Source of the DNA: Bifidobacterium criceti
GTDB taxonomy: Bacteria > Actinomycetota > Actinomycetes > Actinomycetales > Bifidobacteriaceae
Length of the DNA stretch: 64,000 nt
NCBI RefSeq assembly: GCF_002286935.1
Contig: NZ_MVOH01000014.1
Span: 1 to 64,000 of the forward strand
Reading direction: 5' to 3'
Shown: positions 25,581 to 34,400 of the stretch, one piece after another
Layout of the letters: every line of letters begins with the position of its first letter
Position numbering within the stretch: the stretch's first letter is position 1
Notes under the pieces: generated by a model
The model's database searches: none
Told to the model about the DNA's origin: nothing
The model's input: the letters and a program-made list of their open reading frames with translations, nothing else
Translations under genes and position numbers: made by a program

Positions 25581-27455
25581 TCACTGTCGATAGTAGCCGA
25601 AGAAGTCCGTCATTTTCTCGACGGCGCCTTTGAGCACTTCGACGCGCGGCAGGTAGACGACGCGGAAATGGTCGGGGTCCTTCCAATTGAAGCCGGTGCC
25701 TTGCACGATGAGCAGTTTCTCGTCGTGCAGCAGGTCGAGCGCGAACTGTTCGTCGTCGTGGATGTTGAATTTCCTCACGTCGATCTTCGGGAAGATGTAG
25801 AACGCGGCCTTCGGTTTGACGGCGGTGATGCCGTCGATCGAGTTGAGCGCCTCGTAGATGTATTCGCGCTGCTCGTAGAGGCGGCCGCCGGGAACAAGGT
25901 AGTCGTTGACGCTCTGGTGTCCGCCGAGTGCCGTCTGCACGATCGACTGCGCCGGTACATTCGAGCAGATGCGCATGTTCGTGAGCATGTCGATGCCTTC
26001 GATATAGTCCTTCGCGATCGCCTTGTTGCCCGACAGGACCATCCATCCGATGCGGTATCCGGCGATCATATGCGATTTCGACAGGCCGCTGTAGGTGACG
26101 CAGAACAGGTCGGGCGCGAGCGACGCGATCGACGTGTGCTCGAGGCCGTCCATGACGAGACGGTCGTAGATTTCGTCGGAGAAGATCATCAGCTGGTGTT
26201 CGCGCGCGAGGTCGACGATCTGTTCGAGGACTTCCTTCGGATAGAGCGCGCCCGTTGGATTGTTCGGGTTGATGATGACGATTGCCTTCGTGCGATCGGT
26301 GATCTTCGCGCGCATGTCGTCGATGTCCGGATACCATTCCGACTGTTCGTCGCAGATGTAGTGCACCGGTTTGCCGCCGGCGAGTGTGACACATGCGGTC
26401 CACAACGGGTAGTCGGGCGCCGGGAGAAGCACTTCGTCGCCGTTGTCGAGCAGCGCGCTCATGCTCAGGTTGATCAGTTCGCTCACGCCGTTGCCGGTGT
26501 ACACGTCCTCGACGCCGACGTTCGGCAGATGCTTGAGCTGCGCGTACTGCATGATCGCCTTGCGCGCCGAGAACAGGCCCTTCGATGCCGAGTAGCCTTC
26601 CGTGTCGGTGAGCTGCTGCGCCATGTCGTAGACGACTTCGTCGGGTGTACGGAAACCGAACGGTGCCGGATTGCCGATGTTGAGCTTCATGACGTGCATG
26701 CCCGCCGCCTCCATGCGCGCGGCCTCGTTGACGACTGGTCCGCGTACATCGTAGAGGACGTTGTCGAGCTTATGCGATTTTGTGAACGTCCTGCGTGAAC
26801 GGACGGTCGGCTGTCCTTCCGTCACACTCGACGGCACGTCGGTGAACGACGGGTCCTGTACGCTGTTGTCGAATTGCGGTTCCATGACGTGCTCCTGTCC
26901 TGTGGATGGCTGCTGCGGATGATGACGGTCTGTCGCGGACGATTGTTGTGCAATCGTCGAAGAATGTTCAATATTGGCCGCGACTGCATTGTTGTTCAAT
27001 GTTGATGGCGTCGCATGTTCCGCATCACTATGCTCAATATTGATGTGTTCAATGCCCTGTTGTTCAACATTATGGTCATTAGTTTGTTCAATATAGTATG
27101 CACTATTACGTTCAATGTTGTGTTCAACCCCGCGTGCACGAGTATGTTCAACGTTCCTTTGCGCCATATGGATGGAATCGTTTCGTGCGGCAATCTTCTG
27201 CACATCGTCGAAGGTCGCCGGACACTCGTCGAACGGCACGCGCTCCCCTGCGAGCCACCGTGCGTCGACGCGGAGCACGGCGGCGAGGAAGCATTCGATC
27301 TCCGGACGTGGTTTCGTCTTCCCGTTGACGTATTGGCTCACATGGCTGCGTCCGAGCTTGACGCCGTGTTCTTCGGCCGCTTTGACGAAATCGCTCTGCC
27401 GTATGTTGCGCAGGTCCATCGCCTGGTTGAGGCGTTGCGTGAAGAGATCGGCCAA
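25581..27455 (-). CDS. XRE-type HTH domain fused to alanine-type aminotransferase
   Basis: A protein of about 624 residues with three parts. Residues about 1-70 are an XRE-like HTH (IRQSDFVKAAEEHGVKLGRS, then HVSQYVNGKTKPRPEIE). Residues about 85-225 are a low-complexity linker with repeated (I/V)EH units (VEHNIER, GIEHINIEH, NIEHSS). The rest is a class I/II aminotransferase of the AlaT type, with INPNNPTGALYPKE, FSDEIYDRL, the Schiff-base Lys in SGLSKSHMIAGYRIG, and FRVVYLPR. I used a TTG start at 27455, six bases after GGACGGGAG; the open frame continues to a GTG at 27527. Such a fusion suggests a metabolic enzyme that also controls transcription. The linker DNA and upstream region carry a dense repeat that could be its own operator. 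Confidence 0.88.
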   Translation of the reverse strand: MADLFTQRLNQAMDLRNIRQSDFVKAAEEHGVKLGRSHVSQYVNGKTKPRPEIECFLAAVLRVDARWLAGERVPFDECPATFDDVQKIAARNDSIHMAQRNVEHTRARGVEHNIERNSAYYIEQTNDHNVEQQGIEHINIEHSDAEHATPSTLNNNAVAANIEHSSTIAQQSSATDRHHPQQPSTGQEHVMEPQFDNSVQDPSFTDVPSSVTEGQPTVRSRRTFTKSHKLDNVLYDVRGPVVNEAARMEAAGMHVMKLNIGNPAPFGFRTPDEVVYDMAQQLTDTEGYSASKGLFSARKAIMQYAQLKHLPNVGVEDVYTGNGVSELINLSMSALLDNGDEVLLPAPDYPLWTACVTLAGGKPVHYICDEQSEWYPDIDDMRAKITDRTKAIVIINPNNPTGALYPKEVLEQIVDLAREHQLMIFSDEIYDRLVMDGLEHTSIASLAPDLFCVTYSGLSKSHMIAGYRIGWMVLSGNKAIAKDYIEGIDMLTNMRICSNVPAQSIVQTALGGHQSVNDYLVPGGRLYEQREYIYEALNSIDGITAVKPKAAFYIFPKIDVRKFNIHDDEQFALDLLHDEKLLIVQGTGFNWKDPDHFRVVYLPRVEVLKGAVEKMTDFFGYYRQ

Positions 27456-27690
27456 GTCCAGCTCCCGTCCTCGGATGTTCAAAACAACAACTGGGAACCA
27501 GTCTACCACGCGTTGAACACAACACACAGAACATTGAACATTATCGACGATATGATGCCGTTAGCGACGACATACGCAATCGCAGCTCAAGCATTGTTCA
27601 AAGTTTACATCTGATTCCTGATTGTTCAATATGAATACTGTATATTCAACGACACTCGTCTATGTTCAATTTACAACAATTTCTGTTCAA
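26965..27690. repeat. Array of 17 TGTTCAA-type motifs in linker, promoter and preceding gene
   Basis: Exact TGTTCAA begins at 26965, 26993, 27046, 27061, 27085, 27121, 27145, 27476, 27595, 27623, 27663 and 27684; its complement TTGAACA begins at 27513 and 27534. One-mismatch copies begin at 27031, 27109 and 27643. Flanks favour (A/T)TGTTCAA(T/C)(A/G)TT. About 0.1 exact copy would be expected by chance in this length. The HTH-coding part (about 27180-27455) has none. Nine copies lie in the coding linker, six between the fusion gene and the HAD gene, and two at the end of the HAD gene. Confidence 0.9.
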
Positions 27691-28501
27691 TCCATTGGGC
27701 GACGCCATCGTCGTTGTTCGACGGGCAGACTTCGTCCGCTATTTTGAGTACGTCGGGATTCGCGTTCGCGACGGCGACACCGGTACCGCTTATCCGCATC
27801 ATGTCGATGTCGACGATGTCATCGCCGAACGCCGTGACATCGGACAGGTCGGCGCCCCACCGTCCGCACAATGTCCGTGTCGCCTGTTCCTTGTTCGCGT
27901 CGGGTGCCATGAGCATCCAGAGGCGTCCTTCCGAGACGTGCACGTCGAAATCATCAGGGATGAGCGCCGCGAGCGACTTCGTCTGGTCAGGGCGCGGGAA
28001 CGCGATGATCTTGTCGGCGGTCCCCTCGGGTACGTCGCGGAAATCGGTGTAGGTCCACGTCTGCGTCGTCCAGTATTTCGATACGTCGAACGTCGTGTAC
28101 CGCACGTCGTCCATGACGATGCCGATCTCAAGGTCGGGGATGACATTGAGGATCGCACGGCAGACGTCGCATGCGCGCGACGAGGTGAAGCCGACCTTGA
28201 GCAACGTGTCCGCACGCGGCGGCTTCCTGCCAGTGAGCATCTCGATGTCGGAATGCGCGGGGTCGAAATCGATGAGCGCCCCGTTCAAATAGATGCACGC
28301 ATCGGCGCGCAGACGGCGTACGATGTCATGTCCGGTGCTCACGGGACGTGCCGTCGCGACGGCGAACGGGATGCCCTCGTTGTGCAGACGGTCGACGGCG
28401 CGCTGGGTGCGCATCGTGAAGTCACGGTCCTCGAAGCGCGCGGCGTCATGCAGCAATGTGCCGTCAAGGTCGACGATGACGATCGGTGTTGTGGAAGGCA
28501 C
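27671..28501 (-). CDS. HAD-superfamily (Cof-type) phosphatase
   Basis: A 276-residue hydrolase of the Cof/IIB subgroup of HAD phosphatases. Motif I is IVIVDLDGTLLHD at the N terminus with the nucleophilic Asp, motif II is in FAVATARPVS, and motif IV is VTAFGDDIVDIDMM. Such enzymes dephosphorylate sugar phosphates or FMN-like cofactors. The start is a GTG at 28501, five bases after GGAG; the longer upstream frame has no homology. It lies upstream of the HTH-aminotransferase on the same strand, about 215 bases away. Its last codons and stop region already contain the TGTTCAA-type repeat. Confidence 0.88.
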   Translation of the reverse strand: MPSTTPIVIVDLDGTLLHDAARFEDRDFTMRTQRAVDRLHNEGIPFAVATARPVSTGHDIVRRLRADACIYLNGALIDFDPAHSDIEMLTGRKPPRADTLLKVGFTSSRACDVCRAILNVIPDLEIGIVMDDVRYTTFDVSKYWTTQTWTYTDFRDVPEGTADKIIAFPRPDQTKSLAALIPDDFDVHVSEGRLWMLMAPDANKEQATRTLCGRWGADLSDVTAFGDDIVDIDMMRISGTGVAVANANPDVLKIADEVCPSNNDDGVAQWIEQKLL

Positions 28502-28601
28502 GGCCACTCCCCTACTGTTGTGTCCTGTACTGTTGGTGTTCGGTTGATGTTGGTGTTGGCATCCGTACGGTAACCGTCGCTGTGCGGATGCGGATATGCA
28601 G

Positions 28602-28632
28602 CGATCCCATGGCCTTCGCGGCCATGGGATCG
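28602..28632 (-). terminator. Terminator after secG
   Basis: Perfect 13-bp arms CGATCCCATGGCC / GGCCATGGGATCG with a 5-base loop, about 30 bases after the secG stop. It closes the minus-strand cluster from uvrA to secG. Confidence 0.8.
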
Positions 28633-28661
28633 GCAACGTCATTTCCCTGCGTTGGGATGCG

Positions 28662-28922
28662 TCATGCGGTCGGGACGAACTTCGCGATGAGCCCGAGCGC
28701 GACGACGATCGCGACCCAGACGAGGGCGATGATGACCGTCCAACGGTTCAGGTTCTTCTCCGCGACACCCGATGAGCCGGCGTTCTGCGTCAGACCGCCG
28801 CCGAACATATCGGACAGGCCGCCGCCCTTGCCCTTGTGCATAAGGATGAGCAGGGTGAGCAGCAGGCTGAGCGCGACGAGCACAATCTGCAGAATCAGCT
28901 TGACAACTGCAATACCGGACAC
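28662..28922 (-). CDS. secG: Preprotein translocase subunit SecG
   Basis: An 86-residue membrane protein with two helices (about 3-28 and 60-80) and the conserved Gly-rich loop MHKGKGGGLSDMFGGG between them, as in SecG of the SecYEG channel. I used the GTG start at 28922 with GGAGG seven bases upstream; the longer frame adds eight residues of no interest. It is the last gene after tpiA, an order usual in Gram-positive bacteria. Confidence 0.93.
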   Translation of the reverse strand: MSGIAVVKLILQIVLVALSLLLTLLILMHKGKGGGLSDMFGGGLTQNAGSSGVAEKNLNRWTVIIALVWVAIVVALGLIAKFVPTA

Positions 28923-28995
28923 TGGTGAACCTCCAAAACTTTTCAATTGCTTGTACCACCATAGCGCATGGTGGAGAACAAAACGACGGGTAATC

Positions 28996-29802
28996 TCAAA
29001 GACCTTGTGAAGATGTCGTCTTGAGCGTGAGCATGCAGATCTTCGTCAGTTCGTCGACGTCGAGCGCGGCGCCGCCGATGAGGAAACCGTCGACGTCGGG
29101 TTCGCTGATGAGTTCGACGGCGTTCTTCGACGTGACCGACCCTCCGTACAGGACGCGTACCGTCTGTGCGACATGCTCGTCGAAGGTCTGCGACAGGTGC
29201 GCGCGGAACGCCTCGGCGGCGTCCTGGGCGCTCTGCGGCGTCGCGACCATGCCGGTTCCGATCGCCCAGACGGGTTCGTACGCGATGATGAGTTTTGCGG
29301 CCTCCTCATCGGACAGGTCCCGTGTCACATCATGAACCTGCCCGACCGCGAAGTCGAGTTCGATGCCTTTGCGGCGTTCCTCGAGGCTTTCGCCGACGCA
29401 CAGAATCGGCTGCATGCCTGCGGCGAGGACCGCGCGCACCTGGTCGACGATGTTCGCGTCGTCCTCGGGGTGGTATTTGCGCCGTTCGGAGTGTCCGACG
29501 ATGACATAGCTGCAGCCGAGGCGTGCGAGCATGTCCGCGGAGACGTCACCGGTGAACGCGCCCTGCGATGTGACGGAGACGGTCTGCGCGCCGTAGCGGA
29601 TCTTGAGGTTGTCCGCGTCGACGAGCACCTGGACGCTGCGCAGCGACGTGAACGTCGGGAAGAGCGCCACTTCGCACTTCGGGAAGTCGAACCGTTTCGA
29701 TTTGAGGTTCTTCGCGAACCGTTCGACAAAGGACGTCGCCTCGAGATGGTCGAAGTTCATCTTCCAGTTGCCGGCAACCATCGGCACACGTGCTGATGCC
29801 AT
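28996..29802 (-). CDS. tpiA: Triosephosphate isomerase
   Basis: A 268-residue TIM barrel that interconverts dihydroxyacetone phosphate and glyceraldehyde 3-phosphate. N and K of the substrate site are in GNWKMN, the electrophilic His in VGHSERR, the catalytic Glu in AYEPVWAIGTG, and the phosphate loop in LYGGSVTSKN. I used the ATG at 29802 with GAGGGG upstream; the longer frame to 30099 overlaps pgk and is not real. It lies 121 bases after pgk, with a hairpin in the gap, and before secG. Confidence 0.97.
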   Translation of the reverse strand: MASARVPMVAGNWKMNFDHLEATSFVERFAKNLKSKRFDFPKCEVALFPTFTSLRSVQVLVDADNLKIRYGAQTVSVTSQGAFTGDVSADMLARLGCSYVIVGHSERRKYHPEDDANIVDQVRAVLAAGMQPILCVGESLEERRKGIELDFAVGQVHDVTRDLSDEEAAKLIIAYEPVWAIGTGMVATPQSAQDAAEAFRAHLSQTFDEHVAQTVRVLYGGSVTSKNAVELISEPDVDGFLIGGAALDVDELTKICMLTLKTTSSQGL

Positions 29803-29847
29803 ATCGTTCCCCTCGGACGTGATGAAGGCTTGATGATTCAAGCGCAA

Positions 29848-29883
29848 GGCGCGCACCGCCGTGCTTGCCGGACGGTGCGCGCC
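29848..29883 (-). terminator. Hairpin between pgk and tpiA
   Basis: Arms GGCGCGCACCG / CGGTGCGCGCC (11 bp) with a 14-base loop, about 40 bases after the pgk stop. It may attenuate or process the pgk-tpiA transcript rather than end it, since tpiA follows closely. Confidence 0.55.
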
Positions 29884-29923
29884 GCGCGTGGGCCGCATCG
29901 GTCGCGCCAGTGGCGCTCCGATG

Positions 29924-31129
29924 TCAGTCGAGGACCTTGAGGCCCGGGAGTTCCTTGCCTTCGAGGAATTCGAGGGAGGCGCCGCCACCGGTCGAGATGT
30001 GCGAGAAACCGTCCTCCGGGAAGCCGAGGTTGCGCACCGCGGCCGCCGAATCGCCACCGCCGACGATCGTGAACGCGCCGTTCGCGGTCGCGTCGACAAG
30101 CGCCTGGGCGACGGCGCGTGTGCCCGCCGCGAACTGCGGGATCTCGAACACGCCCATCGGTCCGTTCCAGACGACGGTCTTGGAATCGACGATCTTGTCG
30201 TGGAAGAGCTTGCAGGATTCCGGTCCGATGTCGAGGCCCATCATGTCGGACGGGATCTGGTCGGCCGGGACGACCTTCGGGTCGATCGGGGTGTCGCCCG
30301 CCGGGAAGCCCTTGTTGACAACGATGTCGACCGGCAGCACAAGTTCGACGCCGTTCTTCTCGGCCGTCTCGATGTAGCCCTTGACCTTGTCGATCTGGTC
30401 CTCTTCGAGGAGCGACGTGCCGACCTCATAGCCCTTGGCCTTGAGGAACGTGAACACCATGCCGCCGCCGATGACGAGACGGTCGGCCTTGTCGAGCAGG
30501 TTCTCGATGACGCCGAGCTTGTCGGAGACCTTCGAACCGCCGAGCACGACGGTGAACGGACGCTCGGGGTTCTCGGTCGCCTTCGAAAGCGCCTTGACTT
30601 CCTTCTCGACGAGCAGGCCCGCGGCGGCCGGCAGGTCGGCGGCGACATCGTAGTTGGAGCCCTGTGCGCGGTGCACGACGCCGAAGCCGTCGGAGACGAA
30701 GACGTCGCCGAGCGCGGCGATCTTCTTCGCGTACGCGGCGCGTTCGGCCTCGTCCTTGCTCGTCTCCTCGGGGTTGAAGCGGACGTTCTCGAGCAGGACG
30801 ACGTCGCCGTCGTTCATCGCGGCGACCTTCTCCTGGGCGTCCGGGCCGTATGTGTCCTTCGCGAGGACGACCGGGCAGCCGAGCAGTTCGCTCAGGCGTG
30901 CGGCGACCGGGGCGAGGGAGAGCTCCGGGACGACCTTGCCCTTCGGGCGGCCGAGGTGCGCCATCAGGATGACCTTCGCGCCGTCCTTGCGCAGTTCCTC
31001 GATCGTCGGCAGGGCGGCCTTGATACGACCGTCGTCGGTGATGGTCGTGCCATCGAGCGGCACATTGAAATCAGCGCGGACGAGGACGCGCTTGCCCTTG
31101 AGATCTCCAAGATCCTTGAGTGTCTTCAT
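29924..31129 (-). CDS. pgk: Phosphoglycerate kinase
   Basis: A 401-residue glycolytic kinase that forms ATP from 1,3-bisphosphoglycerate. [10 protein letters not shown] is the N-terminal substrate signature, [10 protein letters not shown] the basic patch, [10 protein letters not shown] the hinge region, and GGGDSAAAV the nucleotide loop. Length is normal. The start is [10 protein letters not shown] at 31129. It lies between whiA and tpiA on the same strand. Codon bias towards GC-ending codons points to high expression. No gap (glyceraldehyde-3-phosphate dehydrogenase) gene is next to it here. Confidence 0.98.
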   Translation of the reverse strand: MKTLKDLGDLKGKRVLVRADFNVPLDGTTITDDGRIKAALPTIEELRKDGAKVILMAHLGRPKGKVVPELSLAPVAARLSELLGCPVVLAKDTYGPDAQEKVAAMNDGDVVLLENVRFNPEETSKDEAERAAYAKKIAALGDVFVSDGFGVVHRAQGSNYDVAADLPAAAGLLVEKEVKALSKATENPERPFTVVLGGSKVSDKLGVIENLLDKADRLVIGGGMVFTFLKAKGYEVGTSLLEEDQIDKVKGYIETAEKNGVELVLPVDIVVNKGFPAGDTPIDPKVVPADQIPSDMMGLDIGPESCKLFHDKIVDSKTVVWNGPMGVFEIPQFAAGTRAVAQALVDATANGAFTIVGGGDSAAAVRNLGFPEDGFSHISTGGGASLEFLEGKELPGLKVLD

Positions 31130-31310
31130 ATGGATTATCCTTTCTCGCCGCCGGTGTTGGCGCCGAACGGCTGCATGATCCGCCAGTTACGCATCATAGC
31201 GTCAAAAACGAACAAGCGCGGCATTCGCCGAGAGCGGCAACGCCACGCCCGTCCAACAATCATCGAAGGGCCCGGCACGATGCGGGTCCGGAAAACCGGG
31301 AGCCGGTCAG

Positions 31311-32261
31311 TCAGTCCGCGGCGCCCTGGGTCTTGGCGACCTTGTCAGCGAGCTGCAGCAGACGGCGGATGCGTCCCGCGACCGCGTCCTTCGTGATCGG
31401 CGGGTCGGCGAGGCGGCCGAGCTCCTCAAGGCTCGCGTCGTCGTGGTCGAGGCGCAGCTGGCCCGCGGCGCGCAGGTTCTCCGGGATGTCGTCGCCGAGA
31501 ATGTCGAACGCGCGGCGCACCTTCTCACATGCTTCGGCGGCGGCTTTCGCGCTGCGGCGCATGTTCGCGTCGTCGAAGTTCGCGAGGCGGTTCGCCTTGC
31601 CGCGCGCCTCGCCGTCGGAGCGTTTGCCGGTCCACTCGCGCGCCGCATGCGGCGCGCCCATGAGGATGAGCATGCGTTCGATCGCGTCGGGGTCCTTGAG
31701 CGTGACGCGGCGCGAGCTGCGCAGCTGACGCGGCTTTGCGCTTATGCCAAGGCGGCGTGCGGCGCTCGTGAGCGCCAACGCGGTCTCATCGGTCGGGCAG
31801 ATGATTTCGAGGTAGCTCGCCTTGCCCGGGTCGGACAGGCCACCATGCGCGAGGAACGCGCCACGCCATATAGCCTTGACCTGTGCGATGTTGCCGGACG
31901 TGAGCTCTTGCGGCAGTCCCATGACGGCTTGGCGTTTGTGGCGGTCAAGCAGTCCCGTTTGCAACGCGAGGGCGACGCCGCCGCGTTCGACGATCACCAT
32001 GTAGCGGCGTACCGGTCCTGCGGGCGTCTGGCGCTCGACGGCGGTGAGCATCGCATCATGGCCGTACAGGTTCTTGATCGCCCGTTGGAGCCATTGCGCG
32101 GCATCGATCGTATCGAACTGCGCCTGGACGATGATGGTTCGGTCGCTTTTGCGAAGGCCGCCTCCGAAACGGAGCATGGACGTCACTTGTGCCTTCTGTG
32201 CGAGGACCATCTCCCCGTCGATTTCGGACAGCTCACGTTTGACTTCATCGAGAAGAGCCAA
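31311..32261 (-). CDS. whiA: DNA-binding protein WhiA
   Basis: A 316-residue sporulation/cell-division regulator of the WhiA family, found widely in Gram-positive bacteria including non-sporulators. It combines a degenerate LAGLIDADG-like domain (about 20-200, with [16 protein letters not shown]) and a C-terminal HTH ([38 protein letters not shown]). The ATG at 32261 has GGAGGATCC upstream. In many actinobacteria the order is rapZ-yvcK-whiA. Here whiA lies 158 bases after rapZ with no yvcK between. It is upstream of pgk in the same orientation. Confidence 0.95.
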   Translation of the reverse strand: MALLDEVKRELSEIDGEMVLAQKAQVTSMLRFGGGLRKSDRTIIVQAQFDTIDAAQWLQRAIKNLYGHDAMLTAVERQTPAGPVRRYMVIVERGGVALALQTGLLDRHKRQAVMGLPQELTSGNIAQVKAIWRGAFLAHGGLSDPGKASYLEIICPTDETALALTSAARRLGISAKPRQLRSSRRVTLKDPDAIERMLILMGAPHAAREWTGKRSDGEARGKANRLANFDDANMRRSAKAAAEACEKVRRAFDILGDDIPENLRAAGQLRLDHDDASLEELGRLADPPITKDAVAGRIRRLLQLADKVAKTQGAAD

Positions 32262-32419
32262 AGGATCCTCCTGTTGTATTGATCGTGATCGATACGGCGT
32301 GTCGCGAGTGACTACCGAGATTCCGTGATACCGAAGGTCTTGGACATCTGCGGATGTGGACGCTCATTTGACAAACCGTTGGAATTATGCTTATTTGTCC
32401 GCGTGTCGCACCCGCGCGA

Positions 32420-33355
32420 TCAGGATTGGCGGCGGTCGAGTTCGCGTGCGGACACGCTCACGTTGAGGCCGTGTGCGCGCAGCCGGTCGGCAAGCGCCTC
32501 GCTCATCGCGACCGACCTGTGCTGGCCGCCTGTGCAGCCGATCGCGATCGTCACATAATGCTTGTCCTCCTGCGCGTAGCCGTTGACGGCGGTCTCGATC
32601 GCCTTCTCGTACGCGTCGAGGAAGTCGGACGCCCCCGTGCTGCGCAGCACGTAGTCGCTCACCGGCTTGTCCTTGCCGTTGAGCTCGCGCAGTTCGGGCA
32701 CCCAGTACGGGTTCGGCAGGAAACGCACGTCGGCGACGAAGTCGGCGTCAATCGGGATGCCGTATTTGAAACCGAAGCTGAAGATGTGCACCGAGACGGT
32801 CGTCGGCCCCGATCCCATGAGCGCATTGTACAGTTTCGTCGACAGTTGGTGGATGCTCAAATGGGATGTGTCGATGACGATGTCGGCGCGTTCCTCGAGG
32901 TTCTCGAGCATCTCGCGTTCCTCGCGGATGCCGTCGATGAGCCTGCCGTTGCGTTGCAACGGGTGCGGGCGGCGCACCGATTCGAAGCGTTTGATGAGCA
33001 CTTCGTCGTCGGCGTCGAGGAAGAGGATGCGTGTCTTGACGCCGAGGTCGTCGAGATGGCTCAGCATCGCGGACAGGTCGGCGAAGTAGTCGCGCGAACG
33101 CACGTCGATGACGGCGGCGAGCTTGTGCACGCCGCTCTGCGACGCGGTCATCATGTCGACCATCGGCACCATGAGCTGGGGTGGCATGTTGTCGACGACA
33201 TACCAGCCCATGTCCTCGATGCTGTGCGCGGCATGCGAACGGCCTGCGCCGCTCATGCCGGTGATGAGGATGACCTCGAACCCTTCCGCGGGGCTGCCGA
33301 CGTATCCCCCAGGCTTGCCGTCCGCTTCCCGCTGCGCCTCGTTCGTCTGGCTCAC
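32420..33355 (-). CDS. rapZ: RapZ-family nucleotide-binding protein
   Basis: A 311-residue P-loop protein of the RapZ/YvcJ family. Walker A reads GMSGAGRSHAA, with Arg in the place of the usual Lys, as I recall for actinobacterial members. RILFLDADDEVLIKRFE, the C-terminal FGFKYGIP and the conserved CTGGQHRSV follow. In E. coli RapZ guides RNase E to the glmZ small RNA; in Gram-positives the role is less clear. The start is GTG at 33355, whose bases overlap the aroE stop (GTGA), so translation is coupled to aroE. Confidence 0.93.
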   Translation of the reverse strand: MSQTNEAQREADGKPGGYVGSPAEGFEVILITGMSGAGRSHAAHSIEDMGWYVVDNMPPQLMVPMVDMMTASQSGVHKLAAVIDVRSRDYFADLSAMLSHLDDLGVKTRILFLDADDEVLIKRFESVRRPHPLQRNGRLIDGIREEREMLENLEERADIVIDTSHLSIHQLSTKLYNALMGSGPTTVSVHIFSFGFKYGIPIDADFVADVRFLPNPYWVPELRELNGKDKPVSDYVLRSTGASDFLDAYEKAIETAVNGYAQEDKHYVTIAIGCTGGQHRSVAMSEALADRLRAHGLNVSVSARELDRRQS

Positions 33356-34263
33356 AACGCCTCCTCCAATGCTGCCCTCATGGCCGTTTCGAGTGCTTCG
33401 TGCGTGGCCTGCGCCCCGACTTGGTCGAATGCGTCGTCGTGCGCGCGCCCCGTCATCAGGAGCACTTGGGCCACCGCTTGATACAGTAGCATCTCCTCTC
33501 CGCCGAGCGTGATCCCTCCCAGACGTGACCACGCGCGCATGAGCGCGGTCGGCCTGGGATCGTAGACGACGTCAAGCAGCATGCCATGCACACGGGCATC
33601 GGCCGCGTCGAGCCGGGCGGCGACGTCGTCCGCGCCATGGCCGGGAATCGTCGAGATGGCGATGCCGGCCGTTTCGAGCCGCACGATCGTGCCGTCGGAC
33701 GCGAGCGGCAGCATCGACACCTGGATGCCGTGGCGTGCGCCGAGTTCGGCGAGGCCGGGGTTGCGTTCGGGGTGGCGTGCGGCGACGGTGACGTCGCGTA
33801 TGCCCATCATGATGCATGCGGCAAGCGCCGATGTCGCCGTGTTGCCATTGCCGAGGATGACGGCGTCGTCGATGTGCGGCGCCGTCTCGCCCCTCGCGTG
33901 CGCGAACGCGCGTGCGATGCCGTAGACATCCGTGTTGTACAGCTTGACGCCGCCGTCGGAGAACACGGCCGTGTTCGCGACGCCGAGTTCACGCGCCCAC
34001 AGGTTCGCGGGGTGCCCGTATGGCTGGATTGTGCGTTTGAGCGGCATCGTCAGGCTCAGTCCCGCCCATGTCCCGTCGAGCGTCGCGAGGAATGGCGCGA
34101 GGTCGTCCTCCCCCGCCTCGACGCGCCCGTAGGTCCATCCGTCGAGGCCGAGCGCGCGGTATGCGGCTTCGTGCAGCACGGGCGAGAGCGAATGCGCGAT
34201 CGGTTTGCCGAGGACCGCGCACCGTCGTGATCCGCGCGTCCCGCCTTGTGGTACCTGTGCCAT
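33352..34263 (-). CDS. aroE: Shikimate dehydrogenase
   Basis: A 303-residue NADP-dependent enzyme that reduces 3-dehydroshikimate in aromatic amino acid synthesis. GKPIAHSLSPVLHEAAY is the shikimate-binding Ser motif, LSLTMPLKR carries the catalytic Lys, and VILGNGNTATSALAA is the nucleotide loop with Asn where Gly is usual (GxGGxA), a mild oddity. The C terminus has GGEEMLLYQAVAQ. ATG at 34263 follows GGAGGTGTT. It lies in the uvrC-aroE-rapZ order, with a four-base overlap into rapZ. Confidence 0.92.
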   Translation of the reverse strand: MAQVPQGGTRGSRRCAVLGKPIAHSLSPVLHEAAYRALGLDGWTYGRVEAGEDDLAPFLATLDGTWAGLSLTMPLKRTIQPYGHPANLWARELGVANTAVFSDGGVKLYNTDVYGIARAFAHARGETAPHIDDAVILGNGNTATSALAACIMMGIRDVTVAARHPERNPGLAELGARHGIQVSMLPLASDGTIVRLETAGIAISTIPGHGADDVAARLDAADARVHGMLLDVVYDPRPTALMRAWSRLGGITLGGEEMLLYQAVAQVLLMTGRAHDDAFDQVGAQATHEALETAMRAALEEAL

Positions 34264-34276
34264 AACACCTCCTGAC

Positions 34277-34310
34277 AGGCTGTGCGTCGCCGCGGGGCGC
34301 CGCACAGCCT
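34277..34310 (-). terminator. Hairpin between uvrC and aroE
   Basis: Arms AGGCTGTGCG / CGCACAGCCT (10 bp) with a 14-base GC-rich loop, located between the uvrC stop and the aroE ribosome site. It may separate the repair genes from the aroE-rapZ pair. Confidence 0.5.
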
Positions 34311-34400
34311 TATCGTCGTCTTCTTGTGACATCTGCTTTGTGCGTCCAGCGTACCGAACATGTGCGTCTTGCGCCGGTGCACCGTCCGGCCGGTGGCCCG

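Noticed and set aside
26965-27151. Reading the linker motif array as a CRISPR or as a minisatellite
   Set aside because: Copies are only 7-11 bases with irregular spacing (12 to 38 bases) and no spacers of constant length; neither CRISPR nor tandem repeat fits.
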